A stretch of DNA of 64,000 nt from JBHHUI01 sp965248775 (lineage in GTDB: Bacteria; Chloroflexota; Anaerolineae; Anaerolineales; JBHHUI01), in contig OZ252150.1 in assembly GCA_965248775.1 (NCBI GenBank), forward strand, positions 4,774,001 through 4,838,000, in the 5' to 3' direction. The position numbers were made by a program, and so were the translations under genes. Below are positions 44,477 through 52,688 of this stretch, one piece after another; the first letter of the stretch is position 1; each line of letters begins with the position of its first letter. Under the pieces are notes generated by a model. The model had not been told where the DNA came from, did not search any database, and saw only the letters and a program-made list of their open reading frames with translations.

Positions 44477-45544
44477 TTATGACCAATCAACCCGCCCGAT
44501 CCATTCGTCGCGATGCTCGGCATACCAGTCGATTGCCTCTCGGATTCCATCATCCCAGCAGTAGCGCGGTTCCCAGCCAGTAATTCTTCGACTTCACTTC
44601 CCCCCCAGGCGGTTTCGTCCATCCGTATCGGCATGTAGTGTTTTCTCGCCCCAGTGGTCGTTCTCCTGCCCGATGCGGATGATCATTTCGTACCATTCCA
44701 ACATGGAAACGTTCTCGCCGTGGCCATAGACGTAAACGTCACCCGGGTCACCGAACAACGCCACATGGATGTGCCCCATCGCTCCATCGCGCACGAAGCA
44801 GAAGTCGAGCTTGGAGAGCATGTAGCCGAGCGTAATGTCATCGCGCGAGAGTGCTTGTGAGATGATCGTTCCTGTAATGAAGCGTGGATTCTGACGGGGG
44901 CCATAATTGTTGAACATGCGTGTGACCACTGTAGGCACCCCGTATGATTTGAAGAAGTTCCGGGTAAGAAAGTCCTCAGCCACTTTTGACGTGGCGTAGA
45001 CGCTCAAAGGATTTAGCGGGGATTGCTCGTCCAGTATCAAACCGCCCCCGTTTTTAAATCGATACAGATGGCGTACTTCTTCGCGAACATTCCCGTACTC
45101 CTCGGACGAGCCAGCCGAGTCCACCCTGTGGACATCCAAGTCCAGATCAACGATTGATTGGAGCAAGTAGACAGTTCCGAGTACATTGGTCATCAGAGTT
45201 TCATAAGGCCGGTTCCAGGATTCCCCGACGTGTACCTGTGCGCCTAGATGAAAGATAACTGGTTTTCCGCCGTCACTCTTTAACGCTTGTAGCGCGACTT
45301 GCACGGCCTGCTTATCTGTCAGGTCGCCCCGATGTATCACAATCTGATTTCCAAGATGACTAATGTTACGCAGTGCGCCGGACGAAGAGGCGCGCACGAA
45401 GGCGTGCACATGCGCGCCTAGTTCCACGAGTTTTTCGGTCAGGTGGGAGCCTACAAAACCATTCGCCCCAGTGACCAATACTGGTCGTCCGTCCAGTTGC
45501 TCTCGAAGATGAGCTTCATCGATAACGTGAGTGTTGATTAGCAT
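44477..45544 (-). pseudogene. NAD-dependent nucleotide-sugar dehydratase/epimerase, 3' end disrupted
   Basis: Extended SDR of the 4,6-dehydratase group: VLVTGANGFVGSHLTEKLVELG; VIFHLGAQVHVGESWNRPYETLMTNVLGT; DSAGSSEEYG; SVYATSKVAEDFL (YxxxK); RMFNNYGPRQNPRFI. The first frame stops at TGA 44594-44596. The same frame then continues GWEPRYCWDDGIREAIDWYAEH, the family's normal end, to TAA at 44477. A different frame supplies SEVEELLAG between them, so at least two small indels near a seven-G run have scrambled about 15 codons. The catalytic part is intact, so the truncated enzyme may work. Confidence 0.78.
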
Positions 45545-45590
45545 ATTTTTCTGTTGTGTTGTTGGATAGGAGCCTACTTGAAGTTATGGG

Positions 45591-46349
45591 CTATTGTTTC
45601 TTCTTCCCCGCGTGACTGCACCAAATGCAAAACTCGAAGCCTTGTAACGTTGCGATCTCTGATTCGCTTCTTGGATCGGGAAAAAGATAAAGTTCGTCTT
45701 GAACTGTGAAATCTGGCAGTAGAGCTTGAACTTGAGCTTTGCTGAAGATGCGATGGGCGTTGAAAGATACGCCTGGGGTGTGACTAACAGGTACACTGAA
45801 TAGAAAGTGACCTCCAGGCCTAATTACACGGCTCACTTCTCTAAATGCACTCACGCTTCCCTGCACGTCCAGTTCATCACCATAGCGACTCAGACCAATA
45901 TGTTCAATCACACACATGCTGCTCAGCAATTCGACGCTTTCGTCGCCCAGAGGTAAATCCGTAATTGATCCCGTTTTGCTTGTTAAACCAGGCAGTGACA
46001 CCGGCAAAGGACGGATGTCGATGCTGATTGTGGGTATATGCTGTGAAATGATTCCAACCAGGAGTGCAGTCGAGCCGACATCTACAACGACGCGAGGGCT
46101 TAATTCGAATATTCTCCTGGCCGCCCAAGTGTCCTGATAGAAATAGTACAGATCAAGTGGTGTTTCTGTTGTCTTGTCATCCAAGCAAGGCCAAAATGAA
46201 ATCCGGCTCTCAACTTCTGCCATGCCTGCGTATTGCGAAAATTCGGAAAGGTATTCCGGATAGCCTGGATGTGAAAGAAGAGGTGAATTCTGCACCTGCA
46301 GACTATGATTCAACGCATCCAGAGAACGGATTATCGATTGTTCGTCCAC
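45591..46349 (-). CDS. DUF268-type methyltransferase-like protein
   Basis: 252 residues. The core VVVDVGSTALLVGIISQHIPTISIDIRPLPVSLPGL, then ITDLPLGDESVELLSSMCVIEHIGLSRYGD, then FREVSRVIRPGGHFLFSVPV, matches DUF268, a SAM-methyltransferase-like family found in polysaccharide loci. The substrate is unknown. It is the first gene of the 20-kb minus-strand glycan block; its start ATG at 46349 has no clear promoter that I could point to. Confidence 0.78.
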   Translation of the reverse strand: MDEQSIIRSLDALNHSLQVQNSPLLSHPGYPEYLSEFSQYAGMAEVESRISFWPCLDDKTTETPLDLYYFYQDTWAARRIFELSPRVVVDVGSTALLVGIISQHIPTISIDIRPLPVSLPGLTSKTGSITDLPLGDESVELLSSMCVIEHIGLSRYGDELDVQGSVSAFREVSRVIRPGGHFLFSVPVSHTPGVSFNAHRIFSKAQVQALLPDFTVQDELYLFPDPRSESEIATLQGFEFCIWCSHAGKKKQ

Positions 46350-46704
46350 TTCAGATAATTTCCATAGGTCTGCTGCCGTAATCTGGCACCGAGTGTGGGA
46401 CTTGGGCTAGCTTTGCCTGAAAGGTTATCTGAGGCCGGCGTTATAGTCTGTAAATGGAGAATAAAGGGACAGTAAAGGCGTTATTAATATGTCCTGGAAT
46501 TGCTGAACCTAGCGCAGTCCTGAAGTTCTTCCCAGAAAAGCGTGGCCCCGGAAGCAAAAGACTCGCAGCGCATATTTGCGGTATGTCACTGTCCGCTGGG
46601 CGAAAATCATTCCAAATTCAATTGCAAGTGCTACAGCAGCGCAGTCGAGCTATCGATGTACCATTCCCGGATGAGGCAGCCGGGATACAACCGGGGTGAG
46701 AGTA
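46350..46704. other. intergenic region without a convincing gene
   Basis: About 355 bp between the DUF268 gene and the SprA-like gene. An open frame of 81 codons on the plus strand (46454-46699) has no family resemblance and overlaps nothing informative. The promoter of the glycan operon should lie here, but no clear sigma-70 or sigma-28 pattern was found by eye. Confidence 0.5.
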
Positions 46705-47199
46705 TTAGATGAGGAGATCGAAAATCGAGGAGGAGGATTCTTTATCAGGGCTTTGACCATTTTGGTCATAGCTCTCGCTTTTCATCCGAGCGAGTTCCAT
46801 GCGAGCATTTTGTTCCATTTTCACTGCCTGTGCAGCCACTCGGCGATCTTGGGCAGAGGGTTTTGCCGGTGCCAGAGCTGCGGCTGCTATCGTACGAGCT
46901 TTTGCGATGGTAGCTTCCGGGTTGTCAGGAATTGCTGACGTATCGATATGTACCTCGCCTCCAGTGGCATAACGTTTGCCATCGGGTCCGGTAACATAAT
47001 CGTAGCTGGCTCCACCTTTTGCGTACGAACCAGCCGCTGCCGTGTGCGCCTGCTCGTGCATGCAAACTTCAGCGTCTCGCCGTTTCAGCGCTGCAATTTC
47101 CCTCTGCTCGTCTTGATCGAATTGGCCAATTCCGACCGAAGCAGAACGAAGGTCGAGAGTATCCGGTGATGATGAAGAAGAAATCGATGCTACAGACAT
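46705..47199 (-). CDS. SprA-related putative metalloprotease family protein
   Basis: 164 residues. The core has the HExxH-like zinc motif in VCMHEQAHTAAAG, then YDYVTGPDGKRYATGGEVHIDTSAIPDNPEATIAKARTI, then ALAPAKPSAQDRRVAAQA. This is the pattern of the SprA-related (CJM1_0395-type) family. Members are often found near flagellar or surface genes; the function is unproved. The Ser-rich N-terminus has no signal peptide. The start at 47199 precedes the coding core by about 40 residues. Confidence 0.75.
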   Translation of the reverse strand: MSVASISSSSSPDTLDLRSASVGIGQFDQDEQREIAALKRRDAEVCMHEQAHTAAAGSYAKGGASYDYVTGPDGKRYATGGEVHIDTSAIPDNPEATIAKARTIAAAALAPAKPSAQDRRVAAQAVKMEQNARMELARMKSESYDQNGQSPDKESSSSIFDLLI

Positions 47200-47379
47200 T
47201 GGCTCAGTGTTTTTGAGTGAACGGAACCAGCTGGGCTACAGCTAAAATGATATAAGCCATCTATAAATCTGGCTAATAATATTATCGGGAGTCACCCTAA
47301 AAACTTTAGCCGATTCAGCATTTTCGGAAATTTTTCGGCTCTAATTAATTTCTGTACAGTTACGTGCGTTAAATCAAAG

Positions 47380-47402
47380 GCGGTGAGGACCTTCCTCACC
47401 GC
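47380..47402 (-). terminator. intrinsic terminator of the small zinc-finger gene
   Basis: Perfect 10-bp arms GCGGTGAGGA / TCCTCACCGC around a three-base loop. The minus strand continues CTTTGATTT, a modest U-rich tail. It lies 36 bp after the stop of the gene at 47438. Confidence 0.7.
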
Positions 47403-47437
47403 ACTGTTTGTTTCGGCAGAGCTTGGGTTGATCGATT

Positions 47438-47740
47438 TCAGGTTTGTCGAGGAGCAGATTTCATCGCTTGCAGCAGTGCTTCGAATTCTTCCTTGCAATC
47501 GGGGCACAATTCCAAATGTTGGTGTACAAGCGGCAACAGCGCAGCTGTATCCGCGCCCTGGGCAGAGGCTTCGGCAAACTGATCTAGCAACTCGAACGCC
47601 TCATCGCAAGCGCATTCTTCTTCGCTGGTACGCGCGAGCTGTTTGGCAAGCCCTTGCACCATTTCGGTTGTTCCGGGCATTGCAGATTGTTTCGGCGCTT
47701 TCCCCAGCAATCTGCCGACAAGCTGTCGTAATGAGGGCAT
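47438..47740 (-). CDS. small putative zinc-finger (anti-sigma-like) protein
   Basis: 100 residues from ATG 47740, which follows AGAAGGA. The C-terminal half has Cys residues (EEECACDEAF) and HQHLELCPDCKEEF, an HxxxCxxC cluster as in anti-sigma factor zinc-finger domains. There is no membrane helix, and no sigma factor gene is adjacent, so an anti-sigma role is only a suggestion. It is monocistronic, with its own terminator. Confidence 0.65.
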   Translation of the reverse strand: MPSLRQLVGRLLGKAPKQSAMPGTTEMVQGLAKQLARTSEEECACDEAFELLDQFAEASAQGADTAALLPLVHQHLELCPDCKEEFEALLQAMKSAPRQT

Positions 47741-47826
47741 GGATATTCCTTCTGACACATTTCTCCTTCAGAATATAGGACACTGTCACACGCTGTTATC
47801 TTACCTGGCAGTGGCGTAGCGCTTGC

Positions 47827-48837
47827 TCAGGACGGCGGCCCGGCGGCGGGCAGGCCGCCGAGTGCTTCGGCGGCGCGCACGCCCTGTACAACTGCCTGTG
47901 CGAGTGCTTCGGCTGCGAATGCGCCCACGATGTTCACATCGGCCTGCTCGTCTCCTGTGGAGAGAGCGAAAATCGTGTCGCCGTCAAACATAGTACTGAC
48001 CGGGCGGATGGTGCGCGCCAATCCATTGTGGGCCATCTGCGCCACTTTGCTGACTTCGGTTTTACTCAACAGCGCGTTTGTAACCACGATCCCGATGACG
48101 GTGTTCTCGCGACCGGGTGGACGCCCAAAGCTCAACCTCGGCTCAGCGGAGCGCGCACGGAAAATCTCCAGGGTGTCGGCGAAGTATCCGGCTGCACCAA
48201 CGGACAGATCTTTCCCATCCGGGTTACGCGTCCCGGCAATAATGGATCCGTCTTTATAATCCAGCACATCGCCGAATGCGTTGACAACGACCAGCGCTCC
48301 CACAACGAGATCATTCGCCAGCTTAACACTAGCCGTTCCCAGCCCGGCCTTCATGGCGAAATCCAGCCCCAGAATTTTGCCCACGGAGGCGCCCGTGCCG
48401 GCACCCACATTGCCTGTGGGCAGGCTCGTTTTGCTGGCATTCAGGCAAGCCTGATAGCCCATCTCGTCATCCGGGCGCACATCGGCCCGACCTAGGGCAA
48501 GATCGAAAATGATTGCGGCTGGTACAATTGGCACCCGGGCAACCCCAACATCAAAACCAAAGCCCTGCTCCTCCAAAAAGCGCACCACACCGTTCGCGCT
48601 GTGTAATCCAAATGCCGAGCCACCTGCCAGTACAATGCCATGCACAAGTTGATTGTGTAACGGCCGCAAAGGATCAGTTTCGCGTGTGCCAGGTGCACCG
48701 CCACGCTGCGCCACACCGCCGGTGGCCGGGGCATCGCATAAGATGGCGGTCACGCCTGTCAGGGCAGTGTCGTCCTGCGCATGACCGACACGCAAGCCGG
48801 GCACGTCGAGTAGACTGCCGTGGGAAGTTGGGCTCAT
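47827..48837 (-). CDS. P1 family peptidase (DmpA/S58 aminopeptidase-like)
   Basis: 336 residues. LLDVPGLRVGHAQDD at the start, VLAGGSAFGLHSANGVVRFLEEQ, then GNVGAGTGASVGKILG around the self-processing and catalytic region, and VIGIVVTNALLSK after it match the DmpA/P1 group of N-terminal-nucleophile peptidases. These release N-terminal amino acids or act on D-amino-acid peptides. No signal peptide is seen, so it should be cytoplasmic. Not linked to the flagellar genes. Confidence 0.87.
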   Translation of the reverse strand: MSPTSHGSLLDVPGLRVGHAQDDTALTGVTAILCDAPATGGVAQRGGAPGTRETDPLRPLHNQLVHGIVLAGGSAFGLHSANGVVRFLEEQGFGFDVGVARVPIVPAAIIFDLALGRADVRPDDEMGYQACLNASKTSLPTGNVGAGTGASVGKILGLDFAMKAGLGTASVKLANDLVVGALVVVNAFGDVLDYKDGSIIAGTRNPDGKDLSVGAAGYFADTLEIFRARSAEPRLSFGRPPGRENTVIGIVVTNALLSKTEVSKVAQMAHNGLARTIRPVSTMFDGDTIFALSTGDEQADVNIVGAFAAEALAQAVVQGVRAAEALGGLPAAGPPS

Positions 48838-48980
48838 TGCGACCTCGATAGCAAGGGGGTAGACTGTTTAGGCGCCGGCGTGAATTCTAGCATACGGGCG
48901 GCCAAGTCCGGCTGGTACTTGCCCTGCCTGGGCACAACTATGCTCAGGATGGGAAGGGGTCGGCGATATGGGGGGAACCA

Positions 48981-49397
48981 TTGATTCGAAGGGTTGTACT
49001 GGCAAGTAGCCTTGCCATTCTGAGTGTATTGCTCGCGGCTTGTAGTGAATTATTTCCACCGCCGCCGACGCCGACACCGGTACAAACGCTTGCTGTCACA
49101 CTGTGGGTAGAATGGCCCGTGGCGCCGTACGGCTACGAACAAACCATCCATGTGATTGTGGCAGATGCGCACGACAACCGCATACGCTCAGCCACGGTGA
49201 CCGGCCAACTTGTCAGTTTGGATGGAAGCACCCAAACGCTGTTGTTCCCAATTACGGACGAAAAAGGATACACATCGCTTGCCTATGCGCTGCCTTTGGA
49301 CGGTAAGGCGCGCGAGACTTTTCGTGTGATGCTCGATGTGGTCTTCTTATCGCACTACGGTGCTGCGACTACAGATTACGAAGTGCGTCCCCAATAG
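48981..49397 (+). CDS. lipoprotein with an Ig-like beta domain
   Basis: 138 residues. TTG start after GGGGGAA. Signal peptide RRVVLASSLAILSVLLAAC with lipobox Cys at 21, a Pro/Thr linker (PPPPTPTP), then about 100 residues of beta-rich sequence (LAVTLWVEWPVAPYGYEQTIHVIVADAHDNRIRSATV). This looks like an Ig-like or big-type extracellular domain. Function unknown. It stands alone on the plus strand and converges with the LysM gene, 4 bp apart. Confidence 0.75.
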   Translation: MIRRVVLASSLAILSVLLAACSELFPPPPTPTPVQTLAVTLWVEWPVAPYGYEQTIHVIVADAHDNRIRSATVTGQLVSLDGSTQTLLFPITDEKGYTSLAYALPLDGKARETFRVMLDVVFLSHYGAATTDYEVRPQ

Positions 49398-49401
49398 CCT
49401 T

Positions 49402-50856
49402 TTATGGCCGTGCCAGCCCAATAGGAATGCGTAACTGTTGCCCCACTGAGATAGCGTCCTCGTTCGCGAGGTTGTTCTCAGAAACGATCGCTGCCACCGT
49501 TGTCTCATATGACGTGGCGATACCCACAATCGTATCGCCGGTCTGAACCACATACTCGACGATTGTGCCGGCCGGAATGGGCATAGCGCTCGGCTCTGGT
49601 GTATTTGAGGGCCTCGGAGTGGGAGTCTGTGCGTCCAGCGGTGGTATAACCAATTCCTGACCCACACGCACATCATCGGCGTTGCTGATGTTATTAAACG
49701 CAAGGATGACTTCGACGGTGGTGTTGAAGCGCTCTGCTATGCGAATTAGCGTATCCCCGGCCTCCACTACGTATGATTGTAAAGCGAGCGTTGGCTCGAT
49801 GGTCGGTGTGCTAGCCGCGACCGGTTCATCGGTGGCCGGAACCGGAGCCTCAGTTGGACGCGTCTCGAAACGCAGGCCCGGATCGGCGTCTGTGAGTTCG
49901 AGTGCTGTGAGCGCCTGTTCGTGCAGCGCAGCGGCTCCCGGCCCGGCTCCGGCTGTTTGTTCGGCTAAGTCGGCGATGACACGTACGCTGTAGGCTTCTA
50001 TAAGCCAGTTGCGACCGGTCGAGTCGATCGGGACCCCGGCCAGCGCAGGCGAGGCTATGTGCAGATAGAGGTCGGATTCAACACTGGAGTCCGATTCCAA
50101 CTCGGGTGTTTCCAAGACCACACGCATATTCGCTGTTGGATCATCTAAGAAGACGGCTGGTGAACTGGTGAGAAATACAGAGGCGACAGTATTTTCCGTG
50201 CAGGCCGCCCATTGTTCGCAGGCCTGCGTCGCTAGCTCGTCCACGTCCGGGAAGATTGTATTCACCAATGCTTCATCCTGCTGATGGTGAATCACCCGCA
50301 CCCGGTCTCCCGTCCACAGAAGTAGTTCTCCCCAGAATGATTCCGGTGCTGCTGTGCGCACCCAGCCGGTTTGCTCCTCAAGCCGGTAAAACTGCTCTAG
50401 GGCAAATATCGCGGTCTCGGAGCTATTCTCGCCCTGGGCGTCCGTCACCGCGCGAACGAACTCACGTCGCACTTCAGCCTGTACGTGCATTTCGTCGCCT
50501 GCACGGAGTTGTACGATGGTGAGAGTATCCGGCAGGAGCAACGCAAACGGCGCCGGCAACGGCGCTGGTTGCCGGTCATGCACCTGTAGAGCGCGAGCTT
50601 GCACCCAGACGGTATCGGTCTGGTCTTGCAAGGCGAGCACGACAGCCACATCGCCCGCCAGTGCGTAATCCTCCTCCGATTCAATCATGCGCCGAATTTC
50701 GGCGCGCATCTCCAAAGTCCCCGACTGGGTTACAAACCAAACGGCGACACCGATACCGATCAGCAGTAGTACAGCCAGACCAATCCAGGTGGGGGTGCCA
50801 AAACGGGGCCCGTTTTCTTCGGGCGGGGGTGGGACGATGGGTGGAGCTTCAGACAT
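49402..50856 (-). CDS. membrane-anchored protein with two LysM domains
   Basis: 484 residues. A cytoplasmic Pro-rich start, one membrane helix (about 25-45: WIGLAVLLLIGIGVAVWFV), an extracellular region of about 290 residues of unknown type, then LysM 1 (about 360-405: SYVVEAGDTLIRIAERFNTTVEVILAFNNI), a Pro/Thr linker and LysM 2 (about 435-480: EYVVQTGDTIVGIATSYETTVAAIVSENNL). LysM binds peptidoglycan or chitin-like glycans, so it probably links membrane and wall. The start at 50856 is favoured by the topology. Confidence 0.85.
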   Translation of the reverse strand: MSEAPPIVPPPPEENGPRFGTPTWIGLAVLLLIGIGVAVWFVTQSGTLEMRAEIRRMIESEEDYALAGDVAVVLALQDQTDTVWVQARALQVHDRQPAPLPAPFALLLPDTLTIVQLRAGDEMHVQAEVRREFVRAVTDAQGENSSETAIFALEQFYRLEEQTGWVRTAAPESFWGELLLWTGDRVRVIHHQQDEALVNTIFPDVDELATQACEQWAACTENTVASVFLTSSPAVFLDDPTANMRVVLETPELESDSSVESDLYLHIASPALAGVPIDSTGRNWLIEAYSVRVIADLAEQTAGAGPGAAALHEQALTALELTDADPGLRFETRPTEAPVPATDEPVAASTPTIEPTLALQSYVVEAGDTLIRIAERFNTTVEVILAFNNISNADDVRVGQELVIPPLDAQTPTPRPSNTPEPSAMPIPAGTIVEYVVQTGDTIVGIATSYETTVAAIVSENNLANEDAISVGQQLRIPIGLARP

Positions 50857-51157
50857 AGTTTGTTATCAGGCGCGTACTTAGTATTACACATCAGGTGCCG
50901 CTATGGAATTTGGATCGGGGATTGGCACATGTGACGCATGTAGACAATATGGGGTGGCGACATCTAACTGCACAACTCAATAATCGTAAGATTATTGTCC
51001 CACCTTTCTCGTAGTGATTTTCTAAACCCTTAGAAAATTGATTTATTCAGCACTAAAGTCTATTATCGGACAAATTCGGACACGGGACTGGGATGTTGAC
51101 GATTGGAAGATGAAATACTATGTCCCCGACCCAAAACATTCCGGAGGGGAAACAGTA
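50857..51157. other. intergenic region with one AT-rich hairpin
   Basis: Holds the inverted repeat ATTTTCTAA-ACCC-TTAGAAAAT at 51017-51038. No other gene or clear promoter was recognised. An open frame from TTG 51038 is in phase with the small membrane protein at 51158, but has no ribosome site. Confidence 0.5.
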
Positions 51158-51397
51158 ATGAAAGCATTTTTTAGGAAACCGTACGCCCCGTTCCTTACCG
51201 CTCTGGTAATCAGTATCCTATTGAACGCATTCCCGCTTATTGGAGCCTTTGTTCTCAACCTAGATGGGTGGGTAGAAGCGGCCTAGGCGTTTTATTTCGT
51301 CACCGTTCCAGTTAGCATACTTCTACTACTTATAGGCGGCATTCTTACGGTTATTCGGTACTGGAAGGGGAGAAAAGAAACGAGCACATCAATGTAA
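51158..51397 (+). pseudogene. small two-helix membrane protein interrupted by an amber codon
   Basis: The ATG at 51158 follows CGGAGGGG by 7 bases, a strong ribosome site. The first 42 codons give a membrane helix (FLTALVISILLNAFPLIGAFVL). TAG stands at 51284-51286. The same frame goes on with a second helix (FYFVTVPVSILLLLIGGILTVI) and a basic tail (RYWKGRKETSTSM) to TAA 51395-51397. The sense after the stop makes a single 79-codon gene likely, now broken. A terminator follows directly. Function unknown. Confidence 0.75.
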
Positions 51398-51399
51398 GA

Positions 51400-51424
51400 A
51401 GCACCCAGTCGGGCGCTTTTGCTT
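51400..51424 (+). terminator. intrinsic terminator after the small membrane protein gene
   Basis: AGCACCC-AGTC-GGGCGCT with one mismatch, followed by TTTGCTTT on the plus strand. It begins three bases after the distal TAA at 51397, in support of the gene extending past the amber codon. Confidence 0.65.
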
Positions 51425-51477
51425 TCTGTCTACACATCCTATATAGGCTGGGATAACGTACGGAGGCAGATGGGCGT

Positions 51478-52263
51478 TCAGCGCATGCGGCGCTTCCATT
51501 CTTCCTTGAGTGTCAGAGTTTCGAGATCGTCGCCCGCTTCCAGAAAGTCAAGCAACAGCCGGTTGAACTGTGGAGTGCTGTCTAGCATGGGGAAGTGCCG
51601 TGCGTCTTCGAAAGTGATGTGATGGACTGAATTAGAAGTTGCGTCTTTTAACATATCTTCCTGCGGCAGCGCGATGGCCGGGTCTTTTTCGCCATGCACA
51701 AAGAGGAACGGGGCTTGGATGCCCGCTAGCTCGGCCCGTAAATCTGTCTCTTCAATGGCAGCGAGCGAGGCAGGAATGACAGTCTCATCCGTTTTGGATG
51801 ATTCCGTTGTGATGACTTCGCTTTCGGGATCGCGATCCACCAACCAGTCGAGCAGTCCATTCAGGGGCGTGCTCTGGAAACGTTGGGTAATGGCAACCGT
51901 TGAGAGCGGGGTATTAATTGCCATCACCCGTGCAGTAAAATCCGGGAAGCGCGCTGCAAAATGCAGAGCGATGACACCACCCAGGGCATGCCCAACCAGC
52001 GCGACACGGACAACACCTAGATGTTCGAGGAAGCTGTCGATCAGTTCGACTTGAGCATCTAGTGTATATCGTTCAGGCGCGTTGCTGGTGTCTCCGAACC
52101 CCCACAGGTCGACTGCATAGGTGCGATAGCGAGTCGACATAGCCTGCATCGTGGGTATCCAATAGCGCCACGATCCCAACCAACCGTGTAGGAATACGAT
52201 CGGGGGACCGCGCCCCAGCACTTCGTAGTGCACGACTTTGCCGTTGACAACAACCGCGCTCAT
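51478..52263 (-). CDS. alpha/beta-hydrolase fold protein lacking the nucleophile serine
   Basis: 261 residues of the HGWLGS family: VFLHGWLGSWRYW, VDLWGFGDTS (acid strand), and DARHFPMLD with the catalytic His region. The nucleophile elbow is VGHALGG, with Ala (GCC) where Ser is expected. The related protein at 63208-64000 has VGHSMGG. The frame is otherwise intact. A non-hydrolytic role is likely: such pseudo-hydrolases can bind ligands. Alternatively the serine was lost recently. Confidence 0.85.
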   Translation of the reverse strand: MSAVVVNGKVVHYEVLGRGPPIVFLHGWLGSWRYWIPTMQAMSTRYRTYAVDLWGFGDTSNAPERYTLDAQVELIDSFLEHLGVVRVALVGHALGGVIALHFAARFPDFTARVMAINTPLSTVAITQRFQSTPLNGLLDWLVDRDPESEVITTESSKTDETVIPASLAAIEETDLRAELAGIQAPFLFVHGEKDPAIALPQEDMLKDATSNSVHHITFEDARHFPMLDSTPQFNRLLLDFLEAGDDLETLTLKEEWKRRMR

Positions 52264-52294
52264 GGTATGAAGACCATCGTTCCCATGCGACTAT

Positions 52295-52663
52295 TTATGC
52301 TGCTGTCAGAATTTCAGTGACACGTTGTGTGAGTTCATCGGGTGAGAAGGGCTTCAGGATATAGTCTGCTGCACCGACATCCAACCCGGCCTGAACCTCC
52401 ACTTCTTGGCCTTTGGCAGAGAGGAAAACCACCGGAATATTTTGTAACTTCGGGTCGGCCTTCATTGCCTGACAGGCTTCATAACCAGTCATCTTTGGCA
52501 TGCATACATCCATCAGTACTAAATCCGGAATGTCATTGCGTGCAATTTTCAATGCTTCCTCGCCGTTGCTCGCCACCCTAATTTCGTGGCCGGCGAATTC
52601 AAGCGTGAATTTGATAAGATCACGGATGTCGCGTTCGTCTTCAGCTATCAGGATTTTTCCCAT
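52295..52663 (-). CDS. CheY-like single-domain response regulator
   Basis: 122 residues from ATG 52663. ILIAEDERDIRDLIKFTLE has the acidic pocket, LVLMDVCMPKMTGYEACQAM the phospho-acceptor Asp, VVFLSAKG the Thr/Ser switch, and ILKPFSPDEL the Lys. It has no output domain. It lies 25 bp downstream of the giant sensor kinase and should be its partner or one relay of it. Confidence 0.92.
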   Translation of the reverse strand: MGKILIAEDERDIRDLIKFTLEFAGHEIRVASNGEEALKIARNDIPDLVLMDVCMPKMTGYEACQAMKADPKLQNIPVVFLSAKGQEVEVQAGLDVGAADYILKPFSPDELTQRVTEILTAA

Positions 52664-52688
52664 ATTTACATACCTTTTTCTCTTACTA

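Noticed and set aside
46454..46699. An 81-codon plus-strand frame in the gap before the SprA-like gene
   Set aside because: No ribosome site of note, no recognisable domain and odd composition; not enough to call a gene.
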